A stretch of 35,182 nt of DNA from Chloroflexota bacterium (GTDB lineage Bacteria; Chloroflexota; Anaerolineae; UBA4142): contig JACQYF010000103.1 in assembly GCA_016208315.1 (NCBI GenBank), positions 1 to 35,182 of the forward strand, written 5' to 3'. This document shows positions 20,565-29,880 of this stretch, in pieces; position 1 is the first letter of the stretch; each line of letters begins with the position of its first letter. The position numbers were made by a program, and so were the translations under genes. The notes beneath the pieces are model-generated. The model worked only from the letters and a program-made list of their open reading frames with translations, was not told the DNA's origin and did not search any database.

Positions 20565-21611
20565 TCATCGCATCACCAGCGACATGACTGCTTTCTGAAC
20601 GTGCAAACGATTTTCGGCTTGGTCAAAGATCACCGATTGCGGGCCATCCATGATCTCGTTGGTTGCCTCATACCCACGGTCGGCGGGCAAACAATGCATA
20701 TAGATCGCGTCCTTCTGCGCGAGAGCCATCGTGCGCTCGTCAACAATCCAATCCTTGTTCGCGTCGAAAATCGCCTGGGTCTCTTGCAGATCATGCCGGC
20801 CGATGGGCGGCTGGAAGAGGGGAGTTGCGCACCACGCCTTGGCATAGACGACATCCTGACCGTTCAGAGCATCCTCAAAGTCGTTGGAAATCTTGAACGT
20901 GCTTCCCGCGCGGGAGGCATATTCTTGACAGGTAGCGAGAATGTCGGGCGCGAGTTCCATACCGTTTGGATGCGCCAGAGTCACATCCATGCCCATCATC
21001 GTGGCATAGAGGATCGCGCTTTGCGGCACGGCGCGCGGTTTCTCGATGGAAGGTGAGTAGGCCCAAGACATCAAGAACTTGACGCCCTTGAAACCGCCGA
21101 ATTTCTCTTTCACGGTCAGAATATCGGCGAGACCTTGGAAAGGGTGATAGATGTCGTCTTCCATGTTGAGCACAGGGATATCCGCCCAGCGCGCAAACTC
21201 CAAGAGCATTTCATGCGCGCCTCCATACTTCCATTCGACCGGATCGCCATAGCAGCGGATGGCAATCGCATCGCCCATGCGGCTGAGCGTGCGCGCGACA
21301 TCGCTGACGCGCTCGGTCGAATAGGCCTTTTCCTGCCCTTCCATGGCCGGCGTATATATTTTGGATGGGTCGAGATAGTGCGCGTGTCCTCCCAGCTGAG
21401 TCATGCCGGCTTCGAACGAATTCCGCGTGCGTAAGGATTGGTTGTAAAAGATCATGAAAAGCGTCTTGGCGGATAGAATGTCCGTCGTCAACTCGTGTTG
21501 TTTTCGCCGCGCTTTTAACTCGGCGGCGACCTCAAGGATCGTTTCGATCTCCGCGCGCGTCCAGTCGGTTTCGGCGAGAAAATCAAGGCCGCGAAAATTC
21601 TTTGTGTTCAT
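20565..21611 (-). CDS. Aspartate/ornithine-type carbamoyltransferase of the knotted N-acetylornithine carbamoyltransferase/YgeW clade
   Basis: This 348-residue protein has the carbamoyl-phosphate site S59-L-R-T-R63 (usual STRTR), HPFQGLAD (156-163) and the HCLPADR motif (306-312). Two blocks point away from ordinary ornithine carbamoyltransferase: [17 protein letters not shown] (181-197), very like the loop of YgeW/AOTCase enzymes, and the C-terminal [14 protein letters not shown], like N-acetylornithine carbamoyltransferase. These clades have a knotted fold and bind modified amino acids. In this catabolic operon a biosynthetic role in arginine synthesis is unlikely. It more probably cleaves a carbamoyl (ureido) product to carbamoyl phosphate. 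Substrate unknown. Start ATG follows GGAGGCGC. Confidence 0.85.
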   Translation of the reverse strand: MNTKNFRGLDFLAETDWTRAEIETILEVAAELKARRKQHELTTDILSAKTLFMIFYNQSLRTRNSFEAGMTQLGGHAHYLDPSKIYTPAMEGQEKAYSTERVSDVARTLSRMGDAIAIRCYGDPVEWKYGGAHEMLLEFARWADIPVLNMEDDIYHPFQGLADILTVKEKFGGFKGVKFLMSWAYSPSIEKPRAVPQSAILYATMMGMDVTLAHPNGMELAPDILATCQEYASRAGSTFKISNDFEDALNGQDVVYAKAWCATPLFQPPIGRHDLQETQAIFDANKDWIVDERTMALAQKDAIYMHCLPADRGYEATNEIMDGPQSVIFDQAENRLHVQKAVMSLVMR

Positions 21612-21655
21612 CGGTATGCGCCTCCAAAGGTTGAGAACATCACTTGCCGGTTGGG

Positions 21656-22438
21656 CTAATCCAAAACAAGGTCGGTCAGTTTTACATCATCGCCTCCATC
21701 CACGCTGAAACATTGACCGGTGATGAAACTGGCTTCGTCGCTGGCGAGGAAAAGCGCGGCATAAGCCAGGTCGGCGGGGTCTCCCTGACGGGCGATCTTG
21801 GGCTGCCGCCGAACAAGTGACGCGGTTATGGGTTGCACCATCGGATTCTTGATGGCTTGGTACACGAATAATCCCGGACAGAGGCAGTTGACGCGAATAC
21901 CGTCGTCCACGTAATCCTTCGCCATATTGCGGGTCATCTCTATCATGCCGGCCTTGGTGTACGCGTAGATGGGGTTCGCCATCCGACGCACGGTGCGCGA
22001 TGCGGCGATATTGATGATGGCTCCCCCGCCGCCCTGTTTGAGCATCTGCTGGGTGGCCGCCCGGCATGTATTAAAGATCGAGATCAAGTTGCTGGATACG
22101 ATTTGATCAAAGGCCTTGTCCGATACTTCATGGATCTTTTTTTCCAGCTCCACCCAGCCGCCGCCGACGTTGTTGTATAGCACGTCGAGCCGGCCAAAGT
22201 TTTCGACGGCGGCCGAGACCATCCGGTCCACATCGCCCCGGTCGGTCGCGCTGCCCACAACGGGGACGACCTGCCCACCCTTTTCCCGGATCATTTGGGC
22301 GGTCTCCTCAAGTACGTGTTGGCGGCGTGCCGAAATGACGAGCCGTGCGCCTTCCTGCGCGAACAATAATGGCGCGCTCCGGCCCAAATGCTCGCCCGCG
22401 CCGACGATGAGGACGACTTTGTTCTCCAACCTAGCCAT
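21656..22438 (-). CDS. SDR-family NAD(P)-dependent oxidoreductase
   Basis: This 260-residue classical short-chain dehydrogenase has the cofactor loop VGAGEHLGRS (12-21), NNVGGG after strand 4, catalytic S147, and Y158-x3-K162. A C-terminal FITGQCFSVDGGDD segment is typical. The Gly motif is GxGxxLG rather than TGxxxGIG, a mild deviation. The ATG at 22438 has AGGAGAGA six bases upstream. Extending the frame upstream would run into the xanthine-dehydrogenase-like gene, whose last 8 bases overlap this start. It probably oxidises or reduces an alcohol/ketone intermediate of the operon's pathway. Substrate unknown. Confidence 0.88.
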   Translation of the reverse strand: MARLENKVVLIVGAGEHLGRSAPLLFAQEGARLVISARRQHVLEETAQMIREKGGQVVPVVGSATDRGDVDRMVSAAVENFGRLDVLYNNVGGGWVELEKKIHEVSDKAFDQIVSSNLISIFNTCRAATQQMLKQGGGGAIINIAASRTVRRMANPIYAYTKAGMIEMTRNMAKDYVDDGIRVNCLCPGLFVYQAIKNPMVQPITASLVRRQPKIARQGDPADLAYAALFLASDEASFITGQCFSVDGGDDVKLTDLVLD

Positions 22439-25235
22439 CTTGTCTCTCCTTGATTCTCTGCGCTTGAATGGCGGCGAGTATCTTTTCGCGAGTGACCGGC
22501 AGCTCGTTGACCCACACTCCGATCGCGTCGTGAATGGCATTCACGATTGCCGGGGCGGTCGGGGAAAGCGCCAGCTCGCCCAGCCCCTTGGCGCCATACG
22601 GACCTTTTGGGTGAGGTTCTTCGATCAAGATCGTCTGTAGCTCCGGAATCTGTTTCAATCTCAGCAAACCCAAGTCACGGAATTTGGTCACCTGTGGATA
22701 ACCGTTCAATACCGGGAACCGTTCGGTCAGGGCATACCCGACGCCTTGCACGGCCGCACCCTCAATCTGTCCAACGCAGTTCTTGTAGCTAATGGCCTTA
22801 CCGGCGTCGTGCGCGGCAATGATTTTGAGAACCCGCACTTGACCGGTCTGTTCATTCACCGCGACCATCGCCGCCTGTGCGCCGAAACAATGCGCAAAGT
22901 GAGTGCGATGCGCGCCGGGGCCTGACTGGGGCCACGACTCGATAAAGGTCGGCACCGCGTTTGTTTCAGGAGCATCGTACACGGCCTCCACCTGAAACGG
23001 TTCGCTGCCAGCCAGGTCTTTCAGACTGATGTACGGCCGGCGTGTATGCGTGTTCACAAACACGCCTTCCTGAATCTCAAGCTCCTCTGGCGAGACGCTA
23101 AATTCGCTGCTCACAGACTCCCACAACTTGCGCTTCAACCCTTCGCTTGCGCGCAGCACGGCATTGCCCGTAAGGAAGGTGGCGCGCGACGCCGTCGTCA
23201 TTCCGCCCAATGGGTCGAGGTCCGTGTCTCCCGTGTGAACCCGGATGAGCTTGCGCGGCACACCAAGCGCACGCGCGGCAACTATCGCCGCGACATCGTT
23301 CGATCCTTGGCCAATATCGGCGGCCCCGTGGCGCACGACAAACGTGCCATCCGGCTCGAGCGAGACGCGGGCAGCCGAACGGTCGGGAATACCCGAGCCA
23401 AGTCCAACGTTTTTGTACGCCCCGGCAATACCGACGCCCAGCTTTTCGCCCGGGTATAGCGTAGGGCGCGGCGTCGCGTCAAATGCCTTTTTCAATTCCC
23501 GAAAGCAGGTCTTGATCCCCGCGCCGACATCCTCCGTGAGGACTTGGCCGGTGAGTGTTGCCTGGCCCAAGTCTACGGCGTTCTTGATGCGGAATTCCCA
23601 CGCGTCCAGCCCAAGCGCGTCAATGAGCTTTTGAATGTGGACTTCGGATGCGAACGCAACCTGAGTTCCGCCAAAACCTCGAAACGCGCCGCACGGGGGA
23701 TTATTGGTTAGTACGGCATACGAATCAACCTGTGCATTCGGCACGATGTAAGGCCCGCAAGCAAAGGTTGCCGAACGGAACAGGACGGCCTCACCACTCG
23801 ACGCATAGGCCCCGGTATCGCCGAGCACCTCCACCGCGGCAGCCACGAGCCGGCCATCCCTGGTGGCGCCCATCTTGTAGCGCATATCCATCGCGTGGCG
23901 CTTGTGGTGAACCCTCAGCGATTCGGCGCGCGTCCAGCGAATTTTGACCGGCCGTCCGGTGAGCTTGGCCGCAATGGCCGCCTGAACTTGGGCCGCCACA
24001 TCCTCTTTTCCGCCAAATCCACCGCCAACCGGCATGTGGGCGATGCGCACCTGTGACTTGTCTACGCCAAGCGCCTCGGCGACTTGGGCCCAATCGTCTG
24101 TCGGTCCCTGGCTGCCGCAATAGACCGTGATGCGGCCATCCGGCTCGGGCACGGCGATACTACATTCGATCTCCATAAAGGCATGGTCAACGAAGGGCAC
24201 ATGGTAATCGTCCTCGACGACGATGTCCGCTTCCGCAAAGCCCTTTGCGATATCGCCCTTGCGGATGGCGTGATGCTTGAGCACATTGGGCGTCTCCGGG
24301 TAGTCCTTGCGCAGATATTCGTGCAGCACGGGAGCATCCGGGGCGAGTCCTTCTCTCGGATTTGTAATTATCGGCAGCGGCTCCAACTCGACCTGAATTC
24401 TCTCCAGCGCGGCCGCGGCTTGCTCCGGCGTTTCGGCGACGACAAGCGCGAGGGCATCCCCGACGTACCGAACCTCATCATCCGCGAAAATGGGCGTATC
24501 GCGCCGGAGCAGGCCGTACCGGTTCGGGCCGGGTGTATCTTTGCCCGTAAGGACGCGAACCACACCGGGCATCTTTTCCGCGGCGCTGGGGTCTACCTTC
24601 GTCACACGGGCATGCGGCAGCGAACTGCGGAGTGCCTGACCGTACAACATGCCAGGGAACGAGAGGTCGTCGGTGTATTTGAGCGTCCCGGTCAGCTTGG
24701 CCAACGCCATGTGCTCATCCTCGGTGTCCGCGTTCGTCCAACTAGAGTCAACCTCGCCCCGCAGGATGCCGGCAGCTCGTTCGACCGAGCGCTCCATACG
24801 ATATAGACCGACGCACCGGCAGATGACCGGCGAGAGCGCGCTCACGATCTCTGCTAGCGATGGCTGGAGCTCCTTGTCCAAGAGTGCTTTGGCAGCCATA
24901 ATCGCGCCCGGCGCACAATAGCCGCACTGGAAGATGCCATCCTGGATCACGGTTTGCAAGAGGGGATGGGGCGCTGTCCCATTTACGCGCAGACTCTCGA
25001 TGGTCTCGACCCGCGCGCCACCGAGGGAAGCAACCTTTTCCAGGCACGCGCGCCGGGCGCGCCCGTTGATGATTACGGTGCAGGACCCGCAGGTTCCCTC
25101 GTTGTCACAAGATTGCTTGGTGCCCGTCGCCCCCAAGATCTCACGGAGGAATCGCACCAGCGTCCAATCATGCTGTGCGGGATCGGCCAAGACCGATTGC
25201 CCATTTACGGTGAAGGAAATATCGGCAACTCCCAT
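22431..25235 (-). CDS. Molybdenum hydroxylase (xanthine dehydrogenase family), [2Fe-2S] and Moco domains fused, no FAD domain
   Basis: This 934-residue enzyme hydroxylates an N-heterocycle or aldehyde using water. Residues 1-~160 hold two [2Fe-2S] clusters, all eight Cys present (C43, C49, C52, C64; C104, C107, C139, C141). From ~175 on is the large molybdopterin domain with GGGFGGKED (~400) and the catalytic Glu near 887 in KGPYGAKGLGE. There is no FAD-binding domain, so electrons leave by another partner. E. coli XdhD (YgfN) has the same fused plan and sits by ssnA, hyuA and ygeW, a close parallel to this cluster. Substrate could be a purine, pyrimidine or related ring. The ATG at 25235 has GAGGAGAG upstream; it lies 12 bases from the preceding gene. 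Confidence 0.9.
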   Translation of the reverse strand: MGVADISFTVNGQSVLADPAQHDWTLVRFLREILGATGTKQSCDNEGTCGSCTVIINGRARRACLEKVASLGGARVETIESLRVNGTAPHPLLQTVIQDGIFQCGYCAPGAIMAAKALLDKELQPSLAEIVSALSPVICRCVGLYRMERSVERAAGILRGEVDSSWTNADTEDEHMALAKLTGTLKYTDDLSFPGMLYGQALRSSLPHARVTKVDPSAAEKMPGVVRVLTGKDTPGPNRYGLLRRDTPIFADDEVRYVGDALALVVAETPEQAAAALERIQVELEPLPIITNPREGLAPDAPVLHEYLRKDYPETPNVLKHHAIRKGDIAKGFAEADIVVEDDYHVPFVDHAFMEIECSIAVPEPDGRITVYCGSQGPTDDWAQVAEALGVDKSQVRIAHMPVGGGFGGKEDVAAQVQAAIAAKLTGRPVKIRWTRAESLRVHHKRHAMDMRYKMGATRDGRLVAAAVEVLGDTGAYASSGEAVLFRSATFACGPYIVPNAQVDSYAVLTNNPPCGAFRGFGGTQVAFASEVHIQKLIDALGLDAWEFRIKNAVDLGQATLTGQVLTEDVGAGIKTCFRELKKAFDATPRPTLYPGEKLGVGIAGAYKNVGLGSGIPDRSAARVSLEPDGTFVVRHGAADIGQGSNDVAAIVAARALGVPRKLIRVHTGDTDLDPLGGMTTASRATFLTGNAVLRASEGLKRKLWESVSSEFSVSPEELEIQEGVFVNTHTRRPYISLKDLAGSEPFQVEAVYDAPETNAVPTFIESWPQSGPGAHRTHFAHCFGAQAAMVAVNEQTGQVRVLKIIAAHDAGKAISYKNCVGQIEGAAVQGVGYALTERFPVLNGYPQVTKFRDLGLLRLKQIPELQTILIEEPHPKGPYGAKGLGELALSPTAPAIVNAIHDAIGVWVNELPVTREKILAAIQAQRIKERQDG

Positions 25236-25247
25236 TTCTCTCCTCTT

Positions 25248-26693
25248 TTACGCCTCCTCACGTCGGCGTTTTTCATTCTCATGGACAATGGCGCGCCAAT
25301 AGGGCCCGCGGCTCGGCCATGGCGCGGCCAGCAAGTCGCGGGTTTCCTGCCCGGCGTGCGCGATCAAATCGGCGCGGGCCTCCTGGGCGCGCTTGATCAC
25401 GTCGCTTTCGTCGAGCGTCTGCACGCGGCGATTTTCCATCACCACTTGTCCATCAATCACGACGTGGATAACGTCCGGGCCTTGGGCCGAATAGACCAGT
25501 TTGGGAACGTAGCGACCGCCTGGCAAGAGGTGGGGCTGGTTAAGGTCGAGGACAATCAAATCGGCGCGCTTGCCCACTTCCAGTGAACCGACCTCGGAAT
25601 CAAGACCCAGCACTTTGGCCCCATTGATGGTCAGCATAGCCAGGATCTCTTCGGCGGTAATGGCTTCGCCGTCCAAGCGAGACGCCTTTTGCAACATCGC
25701 CGTCGCGCGTGCCACTTGCCACAAGTCGTAGGTGTAACTTGCGGCGCCGTCCGTACCCAGCCCGACCGGGATACCCATCGCGAGCATCTTGGACACCGGC
25801 GCGATTCCATAACCCAGATAGGCATTCGCCACCGGGCAATGGACCACTTTGCTGCCGGTTTCCGCGAGGAGGTTGATTTCGCGATCGGAGAGCCAGACCG
25901 CATGAAAGAAAACGCCGCGTGGGCCGGTCAGCCCGATCGAGTGAAGATGTTCCAGATCGCGTTCGCCAAATCGGCGCAAGGTGTACGCGTTGATCTCGAT
26001 CCACCCCGCGACATGCGTAGAGACATTGATGTTCAATTCCCGCGCGAGTTCGGCAGTCTTGAGCATCAGTTCGTGGCTAATGTCCTCCGTCGAGCCAGGG
26101 CCCAGGGCGACCGTTGTGCGGCGCGTGCGATGCCACGCGTGGGCAAACTGGCGCGCCTCGGCGAGCAGTGTCTCCTGCCTGTGGATCATCGTCATGTACT
26201 CGGATTCGATCCGTTCGCCCGCAAACGTCTGGTCGAGCAGACCATAGACCATTTGCGCCCGCATTCCCGCGCGATCAAAAGCTTCAGTCACGCCGTAAAT
26301 GTTACGCGTGTCCGTGTGCATATACCAATGATCTGAGACGGTCGTGGTGCCCGATTTGATCATTTCCAATGCGGCGAGTTCAGCTGAAATCTCCGCGTGG
26401 TGAGGGCTCATTTTGGACACGATGGGGAACAAAAAGCGCCAGTTCCACGGATCAAAGTGCATGTCGTAGCCGATGCCTTCGATCAGCGCCTGATAAACAT
26501 GCGTGTGCGCGTTAATCAGGCCCGGCAGGATCACACAGCCAGGGGCTGAGAGTTCCCTGGACGCTTTGAGCGAGAGGCCGGCGTCAATCGCCGTAATTCT
26601 ACCGCCGTCAATGGCAATTGTCCCATTCTCGATAATGCGCCTATCGGGGTCCATCGTTATGATGGTGGCATCGCGAATCAAGAGATCAATCAT
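25248..26693 (-). CDS. Amidohydrolase-superfamily deaminase, SsnA/TrzA/AtzB-like
   Basis: This 481-residue enzyme has the mononuclear metal site of the deaminase group: H63-T-H65 after PGLINAH, H227 in STHVAG, H264 in FHAVWL, and D315 in GLGTDGA. The family hydrolyses exocyclic amino or chloro groups of heterocycles (guanine and 8-oxoguanine deaminases, chlorohydrolases of s-triazines); SsnA of E. coli is a related protein in the xdhD cluster. Its ATG overlaps the preceding stop (ATGA, 26693-26690), so it is translationally coupled to the cyclic amidohydrolase. The likely reaction is deamination of an imported nucleobase-like compound before or after hydroxylation. Exact substrate unknown. 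Confidence 0.88.
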   Translation of the reverse strand: MIDLLIRDATIITMDPDRRIIENGTIAIDGGRITAIDAGLSLKASRELSAPGCVILPGLINAHTHVYQALIEGIGYDMHFDPWNWRFLFPIVSKMSPHHAEISAELAALEMIKSGTTTVSDHWYMHTDTRNIYGVTEAFDRAGMRAQMVYGLLDQTFAGERIESEYMTMIHRQETLLAEARQFAHAWHRTRRTTVALGPGSTEDISHELMLKTAELARELNINVSTHVAGWIEINAYTLRRFGERDLEHLHSIGLTGPRGVFFHAVWLSDREINLLAETGSKVVHCPVANAYLGYGIAPVSKMLAMGIPVGLGTDGAASYTYDLWQVARATAMLQKASRLDGEAITAEEILAMLTINGAKVLGLDSEVGSLEVGKRADLIVLDLNQPHLLPGGRYVPKLVYSAQGPDVIHVVIDGQVVMENRRVQTLDESDVIKRAQEARADLIAHAGQETRDLLAAPWPSRGPYWRAIVHENEKRRREEA

Positions 26694-28039
26694 CTAGCCA
26701 TTTCCTTTTTCGAGGCCCAACTTGCAGGCGTGTAACGCCCCCAGCTCGGTTCGGCGCTGATTTTTTCGCCGTCCCAAACGGTCTTGCCTCGGACCATCGT
26801 CCTGCGGATACGTCCCTGGAGGGTGCGCCCAACATAAGGGGTCGTATTGATCCGAGAGAATTCGCCCAGGTCAGCCACTTGCCATGTCTCATTCGGATCT
26901 ATAAAGACAAAGTCGGCATCCGCTCCCACGACAATCTCGCCTTTACGCCCAGCAAGACCCGTAATCTGTGCCGGTCGTGTGGAGATTAGTTGCACGAAAC
27001 GCTCTAAACTCAAACGGCCACGGCGGACACCTGCGTCGTAAATTAGCGGGAGAGATAGTTCCAGACCCGCGATGCCCGCCTCCTTTTGTCTCATACTCAC
27101 GGGTTCGCCCGTAAGCGCGGGAAGCTCGCCCAGGTAATGATCACACGCGAGTGCGTCAATCACACCCTCTTCAAGCGCCTGCCACAAGATTTCTGTGTCG
27201 GCGCGAGCGCGCAAGGGTGGTGTTGTCTTGACCTTGGCGCCCTGCCGAATGAATTCACTCTCGTCGAACAAGAGAAAATGCGGCGTGGTCTCGGCTGTCA
27301 CATCGGCGCCGTGCGCCCGATAGTCGGCGACCAGGTCTGCCGTCCGCCCTGCGGAGACGTGGCAGATATGGATCGGAGCGCCGGCGGCCCGCGCCATTTC
27401 CAACGCTTGAGCCGTGGCGCTGGTCTCGGCCACGGCAGGGCGCGAGCGGGGAAAGCCGAGCGGATCCTCCCAGTTTACGCTGGGCGCAAGGCAACTGACC
27501 TCTTCGGCGTGAAGGGCCATTCGCAGCCCGCTCTTGGCGGCGGTCTGTATGGCAGCCCACAGTAAAGCAGCATCAACCGGCGGGTCGGCGGGCATAAAGA
27601 CTTTGAAATACGCAGCTCCAAGCCAAGCGATCTCTTGCATCTCTTGGAGGTCTGGCAAGGACACGACAATCCCACCGGAAAACGCCCAGTCCGTGATACA
27701 TTCCGGGGCTGCCTTACGCACGCGCGCCTCATAACCTGCGACCGTCGAACAGACATGAAAGGGGGCGATGTCAACGATCGTCGTGATCCCGCCGCGCGCG
27801 GCGGCGCTGGTTCCAAACCGAAACGTCTCGACGCCATCCTCAACATGCACGTGCATGTCAACGCCGCCCGGCAAGATGATCTGACCGGTGGCATCAATGA
27901 CTTGATGGGCGGGCACACTCGCCACCACCGTTGGCGCGTCGAGCGCAGCAATCGTGCCGTCATCGTCCACCATGACCGCCAAATCCCGGAGCTTGCCGCT
28001 CGACCAGATTTGCCCGTTCGCAACCAGAGTTTTCACCAT
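26690..28039 (-). CDS. Cyclic amidohydrolase, allantoinase/dihydropyrimidinase-like
   Basis: This 449-residue protein has a binuclear amidohydrolase site: H63-V-H65, probable carboxylated K146 (YFKVFMP), H177 (LHAEE), H227 (ICHVSAG) and D300-H301. The ETTPHFLLFDE block and KTTPPLR substrate loop are typical of allantoinases and class II dihydroorotases. The family opens cyclic amide/ureide rings (allantoin, hydantoins, dihydropyrimidines) to carbamoyl-amino acids. I chose ATG 28039, whose A is also the last base of the previous TGA (TGATG); the frame upstream belongs to the previous gene's end. Together with the carbamoyltransferase this predicts a ureido acid intermediate. Allantoinase and hydantoinase cannot be separated by eye. 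Confidence 0.88.
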   Translation of the reverse strand: MVKTLVANGQIWSSGKLRDLAVMVDDDGTIAALDAPTVVASVPAHQVIDATGQIILPGGVDMHVHVEDGVETFRFGTSAAARGGITTIVDIAPFHVCSTVAGYEARVRKAAPECITDWAFSGGIVVSLPDLQEMQEIAWLGAAYFKVFMPADPPVDAALLWAAIQTAAKSGLRMALHAEEVSCLAPSVNWEDPLGFPRSRPAVAETSATAQALEMARAAGAPIHICHVSAGRTADLVADYRAHGADVTAETTPHFLLFDESEFIRQGAKVKTTPPLRARADTEILWQALEEGVIDALACDHYLGELPALTGEPVSMRQKEAGIAGLELSLPLIYDAGVRRGRLSLERFVQLISTRPAQITGLAGRKGEIVVGADADFVFIDPNETWQVADLGEFSRINTTPYVGRTLQGRIRRTMVRGKTVWDGEKISAEPSWGRYTPASWASKKEMAR

Positions 28040-28857
28040 CACCACCACAGCGATTTGGCGGTCAAGCCAAGAATCCACTCTAGATCGTTCTGCGAGGCTC
28101 CCAGTTTTCCCTGAACGACTTGCAACGCGTCAGCATAAGACCAGTGTTGGAGAACGAATGGAAAATCAGATCCCCACATGCACCGCTGCAAGCCAAAGGC
28201 CTCCACGGCGGCTTGCAGCAGCGGCCAGACATCCCTGTAGGGCGCGCGCTGGCGGGAATAATAGTTCAGCCCGGAGAGTTTGGCGTAGCAATTCGGATGT
28301 TCTGCGAGTTGAAGGAAGCGGGCGAATTCTTTGTCCGACGCGCCTATGCCAGTCCGGGGGCGAGCAAGGTGATCGAACACGATGTGTACCTCGGGATAGC
28401 GCGCAGCCATGGAGTGCGCCAGGTCTATATAGTCCGGCGTCATTTGGATACAAACCGGAATCCCCAACGCTTGCAAACAACTCCACAGCTCATCTTGCAT
28501 CGCAGCGTCCTGCCAGACCTCCACCGGCTCGAGATTCCAATTGAGGCGCACGCCATGCGCTCTCTGGTCCCTTACAAGTCGCGTAAGTTTGGCGGGCGCA
28601 GCGCTCGAATGTGGATCAACCAGGCCGACAACCCGGAATCTTTCCGGATGCTCCCGCGCAGCGTCCAGAAGGTACGTGTTGTTCCAACCGTACGGAGTTG
28701 GTTGAACGAGGACCGCGCGGTCAACACCTGCCAAATCCATGGCGTCGAGCAAGAGGGAGACGTTGGCTTCAGTGGTTGGAACATACCCACCAACCGGTTG
28801 CCAGGGATACCGGTCGGGTTGCAACGTCCAGACATGGACATGGCTGTCAATGATCAT
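28039..28857 (-). CDS. Amidohydrolase-2 family metal-dependent hydrolase
   Basis: This 272-residue TIM-barrel protein starts with the metal motif IDSHVHVW (H6, H8), has VFDHLARP in the middle and MWGSDFPF near the end, the pattern of the amidohydrolase-2 (PDC/lactonase-like) family. Members hydrolyse lactones (for example 2-pyrone-4,6-dicarboxylate, sugar lactones) or decarboxylate acids. The usual length is ~270-300, so it is complete. It is coupled on both sides: its ATG overlaps the stop of the KPR-like gene (ATGA) and its TGA overlaps the next ATG. In this operon it may open a second ring or cleave a lactone-like product; inference only. Confidence 0.87.
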   Translation of the reverse strand: MIIDSHVHVWTLQPDRYPWQPVGGYVPTTEANVSLLLDAMDLAGVDRAVLVQPTPYGWNNTYLLDAAREHPERFRVVGLVDPHSSAAPAKLTRLVRDQRAHGVRLNWNLEPVEVWQDAAMQDELWSCLQALGIPVCIQMTPDYIDLAHSMAARYPEVHIVFDHLARPRTGIGASDKEFARFLQLAEHPNCYAKLSGLNYYSRQRAPYRDVWPLLQAAVEAFGLQRCMWGSDFPFVLQHWSYADALQVVQGKLGASQNDLEWILGLTAKSLWW

Positions 28858-29837
28858 GCGATGGCCTGTTCCAGCCCACGCACCACATGATAGCCGGTTT
28901 CGAGAAAAGGCACAGTCAACCCGAATTCTTCGGCGCGGCGCACAAGGTATCCGGCCGTCTCCTCCACCTCGGTTTTCCGTCCCCGTTCGACATCGAGCAG
29001 CATGGCTTGCTTATAGCCCTTGCCTCCGTGTTCCTCCCACGCTTTGCCCTGGGCCATCACACTCGCCACACCTTCTTCGACGGCGCCACGACAGCGGTCC
29101 ATGATCTCGATGGTCGGGTAATCTCGCAACTGGATTCCCATTCTTTCCGCAACGGTCACTCCCTCGCGTGTCATCATGACGACGAGGTAGGCCAATTCCG
29201 GTATCTGCATGAGCTGTGTCTGAGCCAAGCGCGTGAGAACGGCCGTTAAGGACGAGGGAACCCACCAGAGCACTTTGGTCCATTCTACCCCGCGTATATC
29301 CTCCGTGCTAAAGCAGGGTAATCCACTTTTATTAAATAGCTCCGTAATCTCTGATACGAGGGGGGTGATGCCCCGGTGGGGATCGCCGACCCAGGTTGGA
29401 AAATCTCGGTCACCGCGCCGCACGCGACCATAGTCCAGCAATGAGCCGGCAATTCGGCTCACCATACCCAAGACCTGTTGACGGGGGAAACGGCGGGATA
29501 ACTTTTCTTCCTGTCCCAACCCGTTTTGGACGGAAAGGACCGCCCCGATCTGTTTCAGGTGAGACACACTGTCGAGCGCAGCATCCGTGTCCTGGTTCTT
29601 GACGGCGACGATCAATAGGTCTGGCTCGGCGACCTCGGCGGGATTCGCCGTAGCGTTGACTGCGATTGTGAAATTCTCCTCGCCCTCCACGACCAAGCCG
29701 GACTTGCGGATGGCGTCTACATGGGCCTGCCGTCGAAACAACAAAGTTACATCCGCGCCCGCGCGAGTCAAATACGCGCCGACCAATGCGCCCCAACCGC
29801 CGGCCCCCAACATCACGATTTTCATAGACTGTGCCAT
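28854..29837 (-). CDS. Ketopantoate reductase (PanE/ApbA)-like oxidoreductase
   Basis: This 327-residue protein has the Rossmann motif VMLGAGGWGALVG at its start, the C-terminal KPR domain, and QAMLLDVERGRKTEVE near residue 280, as in 2-dehydropantoate 2-reductases. The active-site Lys is in WTKVLWW, but the Asn that follows at +4 in true PanE (K-x3-N) is not present. The substrate is therefore probably another 2-oxo or 3-hydroxy acid. I chose ATG 29837; the frame continues to a TTG at 29864, but AAAGGAG lies between the two and favours the later start. It is followed by an ATGA overlap. Confidence 0.82.
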   Translation of the reverse strand: MAQSMKIVMLGAGGWGALVGAYLTRAGADVTLLFRRQAHVDAIRKSGLVVEGEENFTIAVNATANPAEVAEPDLLIVAVKNQDTDAALDSVSHLKQIGAVLSVQNGLGQEEKLSRRFPRQQVLGMVSRIAGSLLDYGRVRRGDRDFPTWVGDPHRGITPLVSEITELFNKSGLPCFSTEDIRGVEWTKVLWWVPSSLTAVLTRLAQTQLMQIPELAYLVVMMTREGVTVAERMGIQLRDYPTIEIMDRCRGAVEEGVASVMAQGKAWEEHGGKGYKQAMLLDVERGRKTEVEETAGYLVRRAEEFGLTVPFLETGYHVVRGLEQAIA

Positions 29838-29880
29838 GCTGCCGGAAGCACTCCTTTGGTTCAACCAACGCCCGGTGTAA

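Noticed and set aside
20565..21611. Ordinary arginine-pathway ornithine carbamoyltransferase (argF)
   Set aside because: Loop and C-terminal motifs fit the AOTCase/YgeW clade and no arginine gene is nearby, so no argF symbol is given.
28120..28890. Open frame of 256 codons on the plus strand opposite the amidohydrolase-2 gene
   Set aside because: Antisense shadow; the minus-strand frame has metal motifs and coupled start and stop.
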